Assembly: GCA_012522475.1 (NCBI GenBank)
Contig: JAAYKH010000043.1
Location: forward strand, 29,301 to 93,300
Reading direction: 5' to 3'
Length of the DNA stretch: 64,000 nt
From: Chloroflexota bacterium
GTDB lineage: Bacteria; Chloroflexota; Anaerolineae; Anaerolineales; Anaerolineaceae
In this document: piece after piece, positions 24,509-33,426 of the stretch
How positions within the stretch are numbered: the stretch's first letter is position 1
How the letters are laid out: every line of letters begins with the position of its first letter
Made by a program: the position numbers and the translations under genes
The notes under the pieces: model-generated
Told to the model about the DNA's origin: nothing
Seen by the model: the letters and a program-made list of their open reading frames with translations, nothing else
The model's database searches: none

Positions 24509-27082
24509 ATGATCCCTGTAAAATTACGCATAGAAGGCTTTCTTTCGTACCGTGAAGCCGTTGAACTGGATTTCACGAACTTCAACCTGGCTTGCATCTC
24601 GGGCCCCAATGGGGCGGGAAAGTCTGCCCTGCTGGACGCCATCACCTGGGCGCTGTTTGGTCAGGCGCGTAAACGCGATGAATCCGTGATCAACAACCAC
24701 CCCTCGGTGAAGACTGCCGCGGTCACCTTCGATTTCGATTTTGAAAATGCTCGCTACCGGGTACAGCGTATCAACCCACGCGGTAAGCCCACCGTGGTGG
24801 ATTTTTTCATCTGGTCAGATGCGGAAGAAACCGGCCGCTGGAAGCTTCTCTCTGAACGCACCCTGCGGGCAACGGAGCATAAAATCGAAACAACGCTGCG
24901 CATGAATTTTGACACCTTCACGAACGCTTCCTTTTTCCTACAGGGCAAAGCAGATCAATTTGCCACCGCCAAACCAGCTGACCGGAAACGGATTCTCAAC
25001 AACGTCTTGGGGCTCGAGATTTTTGAAACTTACCGGGATGCCACCAGCCTGAAACGGCGCGGTTTAGAAAAGGACGTAAAAGCCCTGGAAGACCGCATCA
25101 GCGAGATTCAAAATGAACTTAATGAAGAAACTCAGCGCAAAGAGCGTTTACAAACCCTGGAAATCCAATTGGCGACCACCTCTAAACAGCGTCAGGAACG
25201 GGCGTCTGCCCTGGATCACATCCGTCAAATGCGCGCTGCCCTCGCTGAGCAGGGCAACATGCTGGAGGCTTATCAAAATCAGATGGAAGCCATCTCCCAG
25301 AATCAGCAGCGGATAATAAAGACCCTGACCGATCGACATGCGGAAAAAAAGGCCCACGACCAAACGCTTCAAGCTGCAGAAACGATCGAAAAAGCATACC
25401 AGGATTGGCAGACAGCACACACTGCCCTGGAAGCTATGGAAGAACTTGCCGGGCAATTTCGTCAGCGCGACGCCTTGCGTCACGAGCCTCTGCGCCTTAT
25501 CCAGGCGGAAGAAGCTCGCCTAAGGGAGGCATTGGCGAACCTGACCGAACAACATACCACGCTTCAAAAAAACCTTTCTGAAATGGAAACGCTGAAGCAT
25601 CAAGAAAACGCAGCCCAAGAAAAAATTGCTATGGCCAAACAGAAACTGAAAGCAAGGGAAACGCTCCAGGAAGAGGCGGGACGCCTGCAGGAACAGCAGG
25701 CCGAAGCAAAAGCGGAAAACCCGCGCCTGCTTAATGAGATGAACGCGCTTAAAGCGCGCATCGATCAGTTGCAAGCTGCCGAAGGCGTGCAATGCCCCCT
25801 GTGCGGCGGATCGCTTCATGCCGATGAACGGGAGACCCTGATTCAAGACCTGACACACACCGGGGTTGAGATGGGCGACCGGTTTCGGGCCAATAAGCAG
25901 CTTTTGGAAACTTTTGAAGCGCAGCTTAACCAAATTGGTTCACAACTGGCCGACCTGAATAACGCAGAGGTTGCCCTGCGAGAGGCCACCCGTCAGGCAG
26001 ACCAGATTGAGCTTTTAAAGGCGGAGTTACATGTGCAACAGGAAACTTGGGAAGCCAAGGGCAAGCCACGCCTGCTGCAGATCACCGCTGCACTGGAGAC
26101 GGCGTCCTTTGCCCTGGAGGCACGCGCCCGATTGGCTGAGATTGACGCCGAGCTGACAAAGTTGGGATACGACCTGGAAGCGCATGAGAGCTTGCGCCAG
26201 GTCGAAAGCATGGGTCGAGAAACTCAGGAAAAGTTCCGGCAATTGGAGACAGCCAGGGCTGCCTTGGCACCCATTGAACGTGAAATCGAGGGTTTGGAAG
26301 GCCAGTTGGTCGAGCTGGAAGCAAACCTGGATGCAATGACGTCCACTCGTGACGAGGCTGCAGCCAGGTACGCGGCAGTCGAAGCCACCATCCCCAACCT
26401 GACCCAGGCTGAAACAGACCTGTACGACATCCAGGAGCAGGAAAATCGGTTGCGTGAAGATGTGGGCCGGGCAATGCAGAATGTAGTGATTTTAGAAAAA
26501 TTCAAAGCGCGTAAATCTGCGATGCTGGAAGAGCGGGAGGCGCTGACCCAGCAGATCGCAGATCATAAACAATTGGAACTTGCCTTTGGTAAGGACGGTA
26601 TTCCGGCTTTATTGATCGAACAGGCCCTGCCAGAGATTGAAGAATCCACTAACGCGCTGCTCTCACGCCTCAGTAATGGGCGCATGTCCTTCAACTTTGA
26701 AACCCAACGAGAATACAAAGACACCAAGCGGGAAGACCGTAAAGAAACCCTGGATATGGTTATCAACGACGGTATTGGTGAACGGGACTATGAAATGTTC
26801 TCAGGCGGAGAGGCTTTCCTGGTAGATTTCTCCATTCGGCTGGCACTATCCCAGGTCTTAGCCCGCCGGGCAGGTGCACGCCTGCAAACCCTGGTGATTG
26901 ACGAGGGCTTTGGCAGCCAGGACGCTCAGGGGCGGCAACGACTGGTGGAAGCTATTAACCAGGTACAGGACGATTTTGAGAAAATTCTAATCATCACACA
27001 CCTGGACGAGCTTAAGGAGGTCTTTCCCACACGAATAGAGGTGGAAAAAACCCTGGAGGGATCAAAATTAACGGTGGTGTAG
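24509..27082 (+). CDS. sbcC: SbcC/Rad50-type exonuclease ATPase
   Basis: An 857-residue SMC-like ATPase. Walker A GPNGAGKSALLDAI lies near residue 35, followed by two long coiled coils (about 180-420 and 440-680) that meet at a zinc hook C429-P-L-C432. The C-terminal ATPase half has the signature FSGGEAFLVDFSIRLAL and Walker B TLVIDEGFGSQD. With SbcD (Mre11) it processes DNA ends and hairpins. No sbcD gene is adjacent, which is unusual because the two commonly overlap. The start ATG at 24509 is preceded by a weak GGATGAGG site. Length is in the normal range for the shorter bacterial forms. Confidence 0.94.
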   Translation: MIPVKLRIEGFLSYREAVELDFTNFNLACISGPNGAGKSALLDAITWALFGQARKRDESVINNHPSVKTAAVTFDFDFENARYRVQRINPRGKPTVVDFFIWSDAEETGRWKLLSERTLRATEHKIETTLRMNFDTFTNASFFLQGKADQFATAKPADRKRILNNVLGLEIFETYRDATSLKRRGLEKDVKALEDRISEIQNELNEETQRKERLQTLEIQLATTSKQRQERASALDHIRQMRAALAEQGNMLEAYQNQMEAISQNQQRIIKTLTDRHAEKKAHDQTLQAAETIEKAYQDWQTAHTALEAMEELAGQFRQRDALRHEPLRLIQAEEARLREALANLTEQHTTLQKNLSEMETLKHQENAAQEKIAMAKQKLKARETLQEEAGRLQEQQAEAKAENPRLLNEMNALKARIDQLQAAEGVQCPLCGGSLHADERETLIQDLTHTGVEMGDRFRANKQLLETFEAQLNQIGSQLADLNNAEVALREATRQADQIELLKAELHVQQETWEAKGKPRLLQITAALETASFALEARARLAEIDAELTKLGYDLEAHESLRQVESMGRETQEKFRQLETARAALAPIEREIEGLEGQLVELEANLDAMTSTRDEAAARYAAVEATIPNLTQAETDLYDIQEQENRLREDVGRAMQNVVILEKFKARKSAMLEEREALTQQIADHKQLELAFGKDGIPALLIEQALPEIEESTNALLSRLSNGRMSFNFETQREYKDTKREDRKETLDMVINDGIGERDYEMFSGGEAFLVDFSIRLALSQVLARRAGARLQTLVIDEGFGSQDAQGRQRLVEAINQVQDDFEKILIITHLDELKEVFPTRIEVEKTLEGSKLTVV

Positions 27083-27200
27083 CTTGAACGCTGCCCCGCT
27101 GGCGCCCGTATGACGTCAACGCGCAACCCAAAATATCGTCATGCTTTTAGCGTGACCCACAGGATACATTTTTTCAAGCAACCCCACATGTAACGACCTG

Positions 27201-27245
27201 CCCCGAATCCATAACGCCCATGCTGTTGCACGGGCGTTATTGGGG
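27201..27245. terminator. hairpin between convergent genes
   Basis: ATAACGCCC (27211) pairs with GGGCGTTAT (27232), with TGC/GCA continuing inward around a short loop, and outer CCCC (27201) can pair with GGGG (27242). It has no T run, so it may act through factor-dependent termination or mRNA 3'-end protection for sbcC and the convergent dehydrogenase gene. Confidence 0.5.
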
Positions 27246-27286
27246 ATTGTGGTCCGCCTGTTATCTTTATTTTAATCCACAAGTGT

Positions 27287-28684
27287 TTACATGTGAATGG
27301 CCTTGCCCTGTGCGCCTTGCGCTGCTTCCATAATCGCCTCACTCAGGGTGGGATGCGCGTGCACATTGTGGGCAATCTCGTGAGTGGTTAGCTCAAAGCG
27401 TTGTGCCAGGGTCAGCTCGGGCAGCAGTTCCGAGACATCCGGGCCGACCATTTGTGCGCCAAGGATTTCGCCATATTTTTTGTCGCTGACAACTTTCACA
27501 AAACCCTGGTAATCGCCCAGCCCGAGCGCTTTGCCGCTGGCCTGGAAGGGGAACTCACCAACAGTAACGTCGTAGCCTTTTTCCTTGGCCTGAGCTTCGG
27601 TATATCCAAAGGAAGCGGTTTGTGGGTAGCTGTAGGTGGCGCGGGGCATCATATCGTAATCAAGAACCGCGGTTTCGACGCCGGCAATATTTTCTGCAGC
27701 GACAACTCCCATCGCTGAAGCAACATGCGCCAGCAGAAGCTTGCCAGTCACATCGCCAATTGCCCAGATGCCTTCAATATTGGTCGCCATGCGCTCATCA
27801 ATCTCAATATGCCCCCGGTCACTCAGTTTGACCCCGATCTCTTCCAAACCTAAGCCCTGACTGTTGGGCTTGAACCCAATCGCCACCAGGGTCAGGTCTG
27901 CTTCGATGGTTTCTTGACCGTCCTTGGTCTCGACGGTGACGACGGTGCCCTTTTTACGGGTTTTTACATCCTGCACCCTGGACCCGGTCATCACCTTAAT
28001 GCCGCGCTTTTTATAGGCTTTTTCAATCTCTGTGCTCACTGCTTCGTCTTCGAGTGGCAGCAGGCTATCCAGCATTTCAACGATGGTCACCTCAACACCA
28101 TAGGCGTTCCAGATCGTAGCAAATTCAACACCGATGGCACCGCCACCGATGATTACAGCGGATTTGGGCAGCGTGTCGCGCAAGATGGCAGCTTCATAAT
28201 CAACGACCTTTTCACCATCCAGTTCTACACCCGGAACGGTGAAAGAATGCGCGCCGGTAGCAATAATGATGTCTTTGGCTTTGAGGGTTTCAACCTCGCC
28301 TTCATCGGGGCGGACTTCCACCGTGTCTTTGGATGTTAGTTTTGCCGCACCCATCAGTACATCGATCTTGTTCTTTTTCATTAAAAAGTTGATGCCGCGC
28401 ACCAATCGCTCGGAGGCCTTGCGACTGCGACCGTGGGCGACACTATAATCCAGCTCAAGGTTCTCCACCTTAAACCCAAATTCCTTTCCCCGCTCACGCA
28501 GGATAAGGGCAATATCGGCGTTCTTAAGCAGGGCTTTCGAGGGGATGCAGCCAACATTTAAACACACACCACCCAGAAAGCGTTTTTCGATGATGGCGGT
28601 TTTCTTTCCAAGCTGTGCACTACGAATGGCAGCAACATACCCGCCAGGGCCAGCGCCAATTACAATTACGTCATATTCTTTCAT
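27287..28684 (-). CDS. lpdA: dihydrolipoyl dehydrogenase
   Basis: A 465-residue flavoprotein disulfide reductase, the E3 component that reoxidises dihydrolipoamide in 2-oxoacid dehydrogenase or glycine cleavage complexes. FAD-binding [11 protein letters not shown], the redox disulfide C41-LNVG-C46, the NAD-binding [13 protein letters not shown], and the C-terminal His-Glu pair ([10 protein letters not shown] near 443-450) are all present. Length is typical. No E1 or E2 gene is next to it, so it may serve several complexes. FAD use links it loosely to the flavin importer nearby. A TATAATTAG -10 element lies about 70 bases upstream. Confidence 0.96.
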   Translation of the reverse strand: MKEYDVIVIGAGPGGYVAAIRSAQLGKKTAIIEKRFLGGVCLNVGCIPSKALLKNADIALILRERGKEFGFKVENLELDYSVAHGRSRKASERLVRGINFLMKKNKIDVLMGAAKLTSKDTVEVRPDEGEVETLKAKDIIIATGAHSFTVPGVELDGEKVVDYEAAILRDTLPKSAVIIGGGAIGVEFATIWNAYGVEVTIVEMLDSLLPLEDEAVSTEIEKAYKKRGIKVMTGSRVQDVKTRKKGTVVTVETKDGQETIEADLTLVAIGFKPNSQGLGLEEIGVKLSDRGHIEIDERMATNIEGIWAIGDVTGKLLLAHVASAMGVVAAENIAGVETAVLDYDMMPRATYSYPQTASFGYTEAQAKEKGYDVTVGEFPFQASGKALGLGDYQGFVKVVSDKKYGEILGAQMVGPDVSELLPELTLAQRFELTTHEIAHNVHAHPTLSEAIMEAAQGAQGKAIHM

Positions 28685-28753
28685 CAGATGAATTCTCCTT
28701 AAAACCGAATCATTTTGAAGATAGTTAATTAATTCCTTGAATACAATGGGCTA

Positions 28754-28759
28754 ATTATA
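28754..28759 (-). promoter_or_regulatory. probable -10 box for dihydrolipoyl dehydrogenase
   Basis: TATAAT on the minus strand, about 70 bases before the start codon. No convincing -35 hexamer is seen 16-18 bases upstream. The same extended word TATAATTAG or close to it precedes the aminotransferase gene near 63841. Confidence 0.45.
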
Positions 28760-29161
28760 CCGAATCCACCGAGCTTAAGCAGGTGTGTTAGGTGCCCCGG
28801 AAAAGAACAAGAGCGTGTTTTTTAAAACCAGGCTTACACACCGGACTTGAGACGCTTGTACTCAAGCGTCTTGGGGGTGCTTATCTTCCAGTATAATGAT
28901 GGCATCATTGAAAACGATTAAAAAGCTTTCATCGGCGCCCTGGAAAACGACGCTGCGTGGCTAATCGACCACAGTATAAAACTGCCCTTTTATTAAAGGG
29001 CAAAAAGAACAGGAGCTAAAGCGGCGCTTACAGCGGGTTAACGAACCTGTCGAGAAACTTGGAGATGAGAGGTTGGAACACTCCTTGCAAGGTACCTCTC
29101 ATGCCAACCGGGCGGACTGGCGGGCAGGAGGGCATGCAGTTCTCAGCATAACAAGGATGAT
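28760..29161. other. structured non-coding region before the Y1-like gene
   Basis: About 400 bases without a gene on either strand. It contains AGACGCTTG/CAAGCGTCT (28850-28871, four-base loop), a plus-strand -10 box TATAAT at 28892-28897, GCCCTTT/AAAGGGC (about 28984-29001), and the overlapping hairpins at 29065-29109. A plus-strand transcript from the -10 box would carry a leader of about 260 bases into the Y1-like gene. Confidence 0.5.
29065..29109 (+). promoter_or_regulatory. mutually exclusive hairpins upstream of the Y1-like gene
   Basis: ATGAGAGGT (29065-29073) is a perfect inverted repeat of ACCTCTCAT (29094-29102). GGTTGG (29071-29076) can instead pair with CCAACC (29104-29109). The two stems share GGT and cannot form together. 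A palindrome CCTTGCAAGG lies in the loop. The Y1-like start codon is about 50 bases downstream. Confidence 0.55.
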
Positions 29162-29881
29162 GTGGTGACGGAAAAGTCGGACGAGTTTAAAGGAACACAG
29201 GATAATTGGAGTGTTGCACATACAGCACGGTCTGCCCGGACTGACCTTCCTTCAAATCCCTCCTGGCAACCCCTGGAACCGAAAATGACTGGCGAAGATG
29301 ACCTGGCCAGTATTTTCCAGGTGGAGCTGATCGGTAAACGCGCTGAATTAAAAGAAGAACCCCCGCCAGCCCGCCCGGCAGGTTTGGCGCTTACGGGCAT
29401 ACAGGAACACGCCCCCTGCCAACCCGATGAACGACCTGCCTCAATAGATACCTTGGCGGCACTGGCCACCACCGTCTTTGATACAACATTCTATCTGGTC
29501 CCGCGAATGAAGGAACATTATCTTTTAGGAGATCTGGCCCTGGGGTTGCGAACCTGGATGCCAGCTTTGAGTGCGATTTATGGATGGGAATTGGAGCGTC
29601 TTTCAATTCGACCCGATTATCTTAAGTGGACCCTGCTGGATTTTCCCGAATGCCTGACACTGAAAATGCTGGCGATTGTCCGACAGTGGACTTCGCAACA
29701 GATCTTCAAGGCGTTTCCGGCTTTGCGGACTGATCAAAGTTTGAAAGATTTTTGGTCACCTGGCTACCTGGTCGACACGCAAGACCAGGACTTCCCGACC
29801 CAGGTTCTGATTGCGCATGTCTCTCGCGAACGCTCGCCACAAAAGCATGACAATCGGGAAATAAAAAGTCAAATACTCTAA
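29162..29881 (+). CDS. IS200/Y1 transposase-like protein with replaced catalytic residues
   Basis: A 239-residue protein with a disordered, Pro-rich N-terminal half (1-95) and a C-terminal domain (about 98-225) that follows the Y1_Tnp (IS200 TnpA/RAYT) pattern: a first strand TTFYLVPRMKEHYL, helix LALGLRTWMPALSAIYGWEL, then IRPDYLKWTLLDFP where the family has PDHVHLL, then MLAIVRQWTSQQIFKAFPALR, FWSPGYLVDT and a final helix. The two histidines of the HUH motif are Y153 and K155, and the family's nucleophilic Tyr in the last helix appears to be H219. The frame is intact, so a domesticated single-strand DNA- or RNA-binding role is inferred, not transposition. GTG start with AAGGA upstream. Family assignment is by eye. 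Confidence 0.7.
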   Translation: MVTEKSDEFKGTQDNWSVAHTARSARTDLPSNPSWQPLEPKMTGEDDLASIFQVELIGKRAELKEEPPPARPAGLALTGIQEHAPCQPDERPASIDTLAALATTVFDTTFYLVPRMKEHYLLGDLALGLRTWMPALSAIYGWELERLSIRPDYLKWTLLDFPECLTLKMLAIVRQWTSQQIFKAFPALRTDQSLKDFWSPGYLVDTQDQDFPTQVLIAHVSRERSPQKHDNREIKSQIL

Positions 29882-29944
29882 CATACATTTAACCTGGTTA
29901 ATCTTGCAATGCATAGGTTTTTATGCTATATTTACCCACGTCAA

Positions 29945-29982
29945 GCGTCTGGGTGCCCCCCTCACCCAGGCGTTTGGCTTTT
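29945..29982 (+). terminator. terminator after the Y1-like gene
   Basis: GCGTCTGGGTG (29945) pairs with CACCCAGGCGT (29963) over ten or eleven bases with one G-T pair, around a seven-base C-rich loop. It is followed by TTGGCTTTTAA, an interrupted T run. Confidence 0.65.
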
Positions 29983-30102
29983 AACCCCCCGTGAGGGAAA
30001 AATACAGCCAGCCGAGAATGATAAACCCACCAAAATTTGCGATAAAATAACCCTGACGCGGCAGATGTCAACCCAATATTATTCGTGGATTGAAGCAAAA
30101 AT

Positions 30103-30732
30103 ATGTATGAAATTCGACAATGCACAGGCCCTGAGTGCAGCCTGCGCATGCCAATTGACCCCGCAGTGCACAAAGGCACATATTGCCCCCGCTGCGGCGC
30201 GCCAATGACCCGTGCGGCAACGCCCATTCAGCAGCAAGGGCGCGTTACCCGCAGTGTTTATCCCAACCGTTGTTTCAGCGTGTTGCTGGATAACATTCGC
30301 AGCGCACATAACACCGGGGCAATCTTTCGCACAGCGGATGGTGTGGGCGTTCACCACCTCTACCTGTGCGGTATCACACCCAGTCCGGCAGAAAATCCGG
30401 CTGTCCACAAAACTGCCCTGGGTGCAGAAACCACCCTTAACTGGTCGCAGCACCATAACGGGCTTACCCTGGCACAAAACCTGCGTGACCGGGGGTACAG
30501 CCTCCTGGTACTTGAAACCACGCCGGATTCGCAGCCCATCTTTGAAGTCAACCTGGGCGCGCTGAGCGCTGAGCAGTGTTTGTTGGTGGTAGGAAATGAG
30601 CAGGCGGGGGTTGACCCTGGCTTGCTGGCAATCGCCGACCTGGTGGTTTCGGTGCCGATGGTGGGGTTAAAAGCGTCCCTTAATGTGGCGGTGGCCTTTG
30701 GGGTTGCAGCTTACTGGCTGGCTTTTTCCTGA
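30103..30732 (+). CDS. SpoU/TrmH (SPOUT) RNA methyltransferase with N-terminal zinc ribbon
   Basis: A 209-residue protein. Residues 7-31 form a C-x4-C...C-x2-C zinc ribbon (C7, C12, C28, C31). The rest is a SPOUT methyltransferase with all three knot motifs: NIRSAHNTGAIFRTADG near residue 65, LLVVGNEQAGVDPGLL near 160, and VPMVGLKASLNVAVAFG near 187. It should methylate the 2'-O of a ribose in tRNA or rRNA using S-adenosylmethionine. The zinc ribbon replaces the usual L30e-like substrate domain of the rRNA members, so the substrate is uncertain. No clear ribosome binding site is seen before ATG 30103. Confidence 0.9.
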   Translation: MYEIRQCTGPECSLRMPIDPAVHKGTYCPRCGAPMTRAATPIQQQGRVTRSVYPNRCFSVLLDNIRSAHNTGAIFRTADGVGVHHLYLCGITPSPAENPAVHKTALGAETTLNWSQHHNGLTLAQNLRDRGYSLLVLETTPDSQPIFEVNLGALSAEQCLLVVGNEQAGVDPGLLAIADLVVSVPMVGLKASLNVAVAFGVAAYWLAFS

Positions 30733-30740
30733 GTTATAAT
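30711..30740 (+). promoter_or_regulatory. candidate promoter for the ABC-2 operon
   Basis: TTACTG (30711-30716), an 18-base spacer and a perfect TATAAT (30735-30740). The -10 lies just past the methyltransferase stop codon, 45 bases before the ABC ATPase gene. Confidence 0.5.
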
Positions 30741-30784
30741 TGAGCCGCCAGGGTAAGCAAGACTCAACTTATTTGTGAAAACCT

Positions 30785-31729
30785 ATGATTAAAACTGAAA
30801 ACCTAACGAAAATTTTTAAGATCAAAAAGGGCGCCGATATCCCGGCGGTGGTCGAATTGAATTTGGATATCCAGGAAGGCGAGGTGTTCGGCTTTTTAGG
30901 CCCCAACGGGGCAGGCAAGACCACCACGATTCGCATGCTCACCACCCTGATTGCACCCACAACCGGCACAGCCCGGGTGTGCGGTTATCCACTGGGCGAA
31001 AGTAACCAGGATATCCGCCGTAATGTGGGAATATTGACGGAAAACCCCGGGATGTATGAACGTTTGAGCGCCTTTAAAAACCTCACCATCTATGCGAAGC
31101 TGTACGATGTTGAAGATGTAGAAAGCCAGGTTCGAAAACACCTGCAAATGCTTGGCTTGTGGGAACGCCGCGATGATCCCGTCGGTAGTTTCTCTAAAGG
31201 GATGCGTCAGAAGCTGGCGATCTGCCGGGCTTTGCTGCATGAACCCCGGTTGCTGTTCCTTGATGAGCCTACCAGCGGGTTGGACCCGGAAGCCGCCTTG
31301 CTGGTGCGCAGTTTTATCGAAGAACTGCGCTCTCAGGGGCGGACGATCTTTATGTGTACTCACAACCTCAACGAAGCCGATCGCTTGTGCGACCGGATCG
31401 GTCTCTTTCGAACTCACTTGATCGAGGTCGACACGTCCCAGAACCTGCGTGTAAAATTCTTTGGGCGGAAAGTTGTCATTCACTTACGAAAGGTGGACCC
31501 CGCCTGGCTGCCGCAACTTCAGGCACTGCCCGGTGTTCAAGATATTTCACAGGTTGAAAGCAAACTGGTGATTACTACCGAAGACCCGGAAAACTTAAAT
31601 CCCCGAATTATTCGTACCCTGGTGACCGCAGGGGCTGATGTTCAGTTTGTCGGTGAATTACGGCACTCGTTAGAAGAAATTTACATGCAAACCATGGGAG
31701 AAAATCAACCCGAGGTAACCGAGTCATGA
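30785..31729 (+). CDS. ABC-2 type exporter ATP-binding protein
   Basis: A 314-residue ATPase of the NatA/CcmA-like group that powers ABC-2 permeases. Walker A GPNGAGKTTTIRML near residue 39, signature SKGMRQKLAICRALL (SKGM instead of SGGQ, common in this group), Walker B LLFLDEPTSGLD and the switch histidine in MCTHNLNEADR. A C-terminal domain of about 90 residues (FFGRKVVIHLRKVDPAW...) is typical of exporters of this branch. It overlaps the permease gene by 4 bases. The cargo is unknown; Na+, antibiotics or lipids are handled by relatives. Confidence 0.92.
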   Translation: MIKTENLTKIFKIKKGADIPAVVELNLDIQEGEVFGFLGPNGAGKTTTIRMLTTLIAPTTGTARVCGYPLGESNQDIRRNVGILTENPGMYERLSAFKNLTIYAKLYDVEDVESQVRKHLQMLGLWERRDDPVGSFSKGMRQKLAICRALLHEPRLLFLDEPTSGLDPEAALLVRSFIEELRSQGRTIFMCTHNLNEADRLCDRIGLFRTHLIEVDTSQNLRVKFFGRKVVIHLRKVDPAWLPQLQALPGVQDISQVESKLVITTEDPENLNPRIIRTLVTAGADVQFVGELRHSLEEIYMQTMGENQPEVTES

Positions 31730-32523
31730 AACACATCTGGACAATTATTGACAAAGAATGGGCGGAAGTTTTTCAGCATAAGATGGTCCTGTTCACCATG
31801 ATCTTCATACCCTTGTTTTTAGTGGCTTTGCCGGTGCTCATGTTGTTTTTCACCGGGCAAAGCATGGGGGGTGAAATTGCAGATGATTTTTCTGAACTTC
31901 CACCGGCGCTCCTATCCTTTTGCGCTGCAGATATGACCCCGGGCGATTGCATGCAGGTGTACCTGATCAATATGTTCATGCTCCTGTTTATGATGATACC
32001 GGTGATCATCCCGGTCACCATTGCCGCTTACAGCGTGGTCGGAGAAAAAACCACCCGCAGCCTGGAGCCATTGCTGGCAACGCCTATTTCTACCTTTGAG
32101 CTGCTGGCAGGGAAAAGCCTGGCTGCTGCCATCCCTGCAATCCTGGCTGGATGGGTTTCTTTTGGGCTTTTTTTGATCGCACTGCCGCTGATTGGTGTTT
32201 CTGCTCCGGTTATTCGTTACATCATCAGCCCAACCTGGCTGTTAGCAGTGCTGGTTGCCGGGCCATTGATGGCGATTGCCGCAGTGAATTTTTCCCTGTT
32301 TGTTTCTTCGCGAGTAAACGATCCCCGCGTGGCTGAACAAATATCTGTCTTGTTGATTGTCCCGGTTCTGGCAGCGCTTCTTGCCCAGCTGGCCGGAGTG
32401 ATCGTCATCAACCTGCTGGTGATGTTAAGTTTTATCGGGGGCCTGGTGCTGGTCGATATTGGATTGATTTACCTGGGCGTCAGCATCTTTCAGCGTGAGA
32501 CGATTCTCACTCGCTGGAAGTAA
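31726..32523 (+). CDS. ABC-2 type exporter permease
   Basis: A 265-residue membrane protein with six predicted helices. The start (KHIWTIIDKEWAEVFQHKM) and the cytoplasmic segment VVGEKTTRSLEPLLATPISTFELLAGK match ABC-2 permeases of the NatB-like and stress-related families, in which ExxxGTxEPLLxxPxxxxxLLxGK is typical. An external loop of about 55 residues between helices 1 and 2 has a pair of cysteines (FCAADMTPGDC). It is translationally coupled to its ATPase and followed by a zinc-ribbon membrane protein 9 bases later. Confidence 0.9.
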   Translation: MKHIWTIIDKEWAEVFQHKMVLFTMIFIPLFLVALPVLMLFFTGQSMGGEIADDFSELPPALLSFCAADMTPGDCMQVYLINMFMLLFMMIPVIIPVTIAAYSVVGEKTTRSLEPLLATPISTFELLAGKSLAAAIPAILAGWVSFGLFLIALPLIGVSAPVIRYIISPTWLLAVLVAGPLMAIAAVNFSLFVSSRVNDPRVAEQISVLLIVPVLAALLAQLAGVIVINLLVMLSFIGGLVLVDIGLIYLGVSIFQRETILTRWK

Positions 32524-32532
32524 GGACTCATC

Positions 32533-33309
32533 ATGCTGAAAAGAACATACTGGCTCAACCTGGCTTTATTGATCGCCGCTGTGGGCCTGGTTTTTGCCCG
32601 GCCCGTTTCCGCTCAAGAAAATGAATTTAAAATCAGCCTACGAAAAAACTTTGGTTATGGCGCGGGAAGCAACATCAGGGGCAATTTCACCATCAGCCTC
32701 AGAGGCGATCTCAACCAGGTTATTTCGGTTGAGTTTTTAATCGACGATGAGCAATTATCTCTGGTTGAGGAAGCGCCTTTCAAATTTCAATTCCACACAG
32801 ATCGCTATGGGTTTGGGCAGCACTGGCTTGGTGCACGGATAACATTGCAGAATGGGCAGGTAGAGACCGTCTCATCTGTGCGTGTGAATTTTGTGACCCC
32901 AACAGAAGAACGGCGCAGCATGGGGTTGATCTTTGGCGGTATGGCAGCAATTTTCGTCCTCGGATTGATGTTCTACGGGTTGGTGAATGTACTGGTGTTG
33001 AAACGTCAACCTAAACGTAAGGGGGCAATCGCTCATACAGCGCATTATGGACTGCTGGGCGCGGCGATCTGCCCAAAGTGTGGACGACCGTTTCCGCGCC
33101 ATCTCTGGGGATTTAATATGATCGTGGGTAAATATGACCGTTGTGAGCATTGCGGAAAGTGGAGCATCACCCGACGCGCTACGCTTGAGGAGATTGAAGC
33201 GGCCCAAGAAGCCTTATTAGCGCCCCAAAACACACATGAGGTGCAGCCACTTGCGCAGCAAAAGGTTAACCATGCACTGGACAATACCCGGTACATCGAT
33301 GGACTTTAA
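32533..33309 (+). CDS. membrane protein with extracellular beta domain and cytoplasmic zinc ribbon
   Basis: A 258-residue protein, third gene of the ABC-2 operon. Parts in order: signal peptide (1-27, ending PVSAQ), an Ig-like or beta-sandwich segment outside the cell (about 30-122), one membrane helix (about 131-157), a basic patch (KRQPKRKG), and a cytoplasmic zinc ribbon with C180-x2-C183 and C204-x2-C207, followed by an Ala/Glu-rich helix. I do not recognise the whole protein. The layout, an outer sensor domain linked through one helix to a zinc ribbon, suggests a partner or sensor of the exporter. This role is inferred from gene order only. Confidence 0.75.
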   Translation: MLKRTYWLNLALLIAAVGLVFARPVSAQENEFKISLRKNFGYGAGSNIRGNFTISLRGDLNQVISVEFLIDDEQLSLVEEAPFKFQFHTDRYGFGQHWLGARITLQNGQVETVSSVRVNFVTPTEERRSMGLIFGGMAAIFVLGLMFYGLVNVLVLKRQPKRKGAIAHTAHYGLLGAAICPKCGRPFPRHLWGFNMIVGKYDRCEHCGKWSITRRATLEEIEAAQEALLAPQNTHEVQPLAQQKVNHALDNTRYIDGL

Positions 33310-33364
33310 ACGCCCTTAAACGGATTGAACTTAATCGCTCTAATTTGGTCAACTTCATCGTTTA

Positions 33365-33393
33365 TTGTCTGCAACCCCTGCGTGTGGTAAAAT
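33365..33393 (+). promoter_or_regulatory. sigma70 promoter for pdxS
   Basis: TTGTCT (33365-33370), 17 bases, TAAAAT (33388-33393). The start near 33400 leaves a leader of about 27 bases with GGAGG 5 bases before the ATG. Confidence 0.7.
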
Positions 33394-33426
33394 TTTGTCA
33401 GGCAATTAATTTTTTTTGGAGGTGTT

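Noticed and set aside
29909..30208. 99-codon plus-strand frame before the SPOUT methyltransferase
   Set aside because: It spans a terminator hairpin and overlaps the methyltransferase in another frame, with unusual composition.
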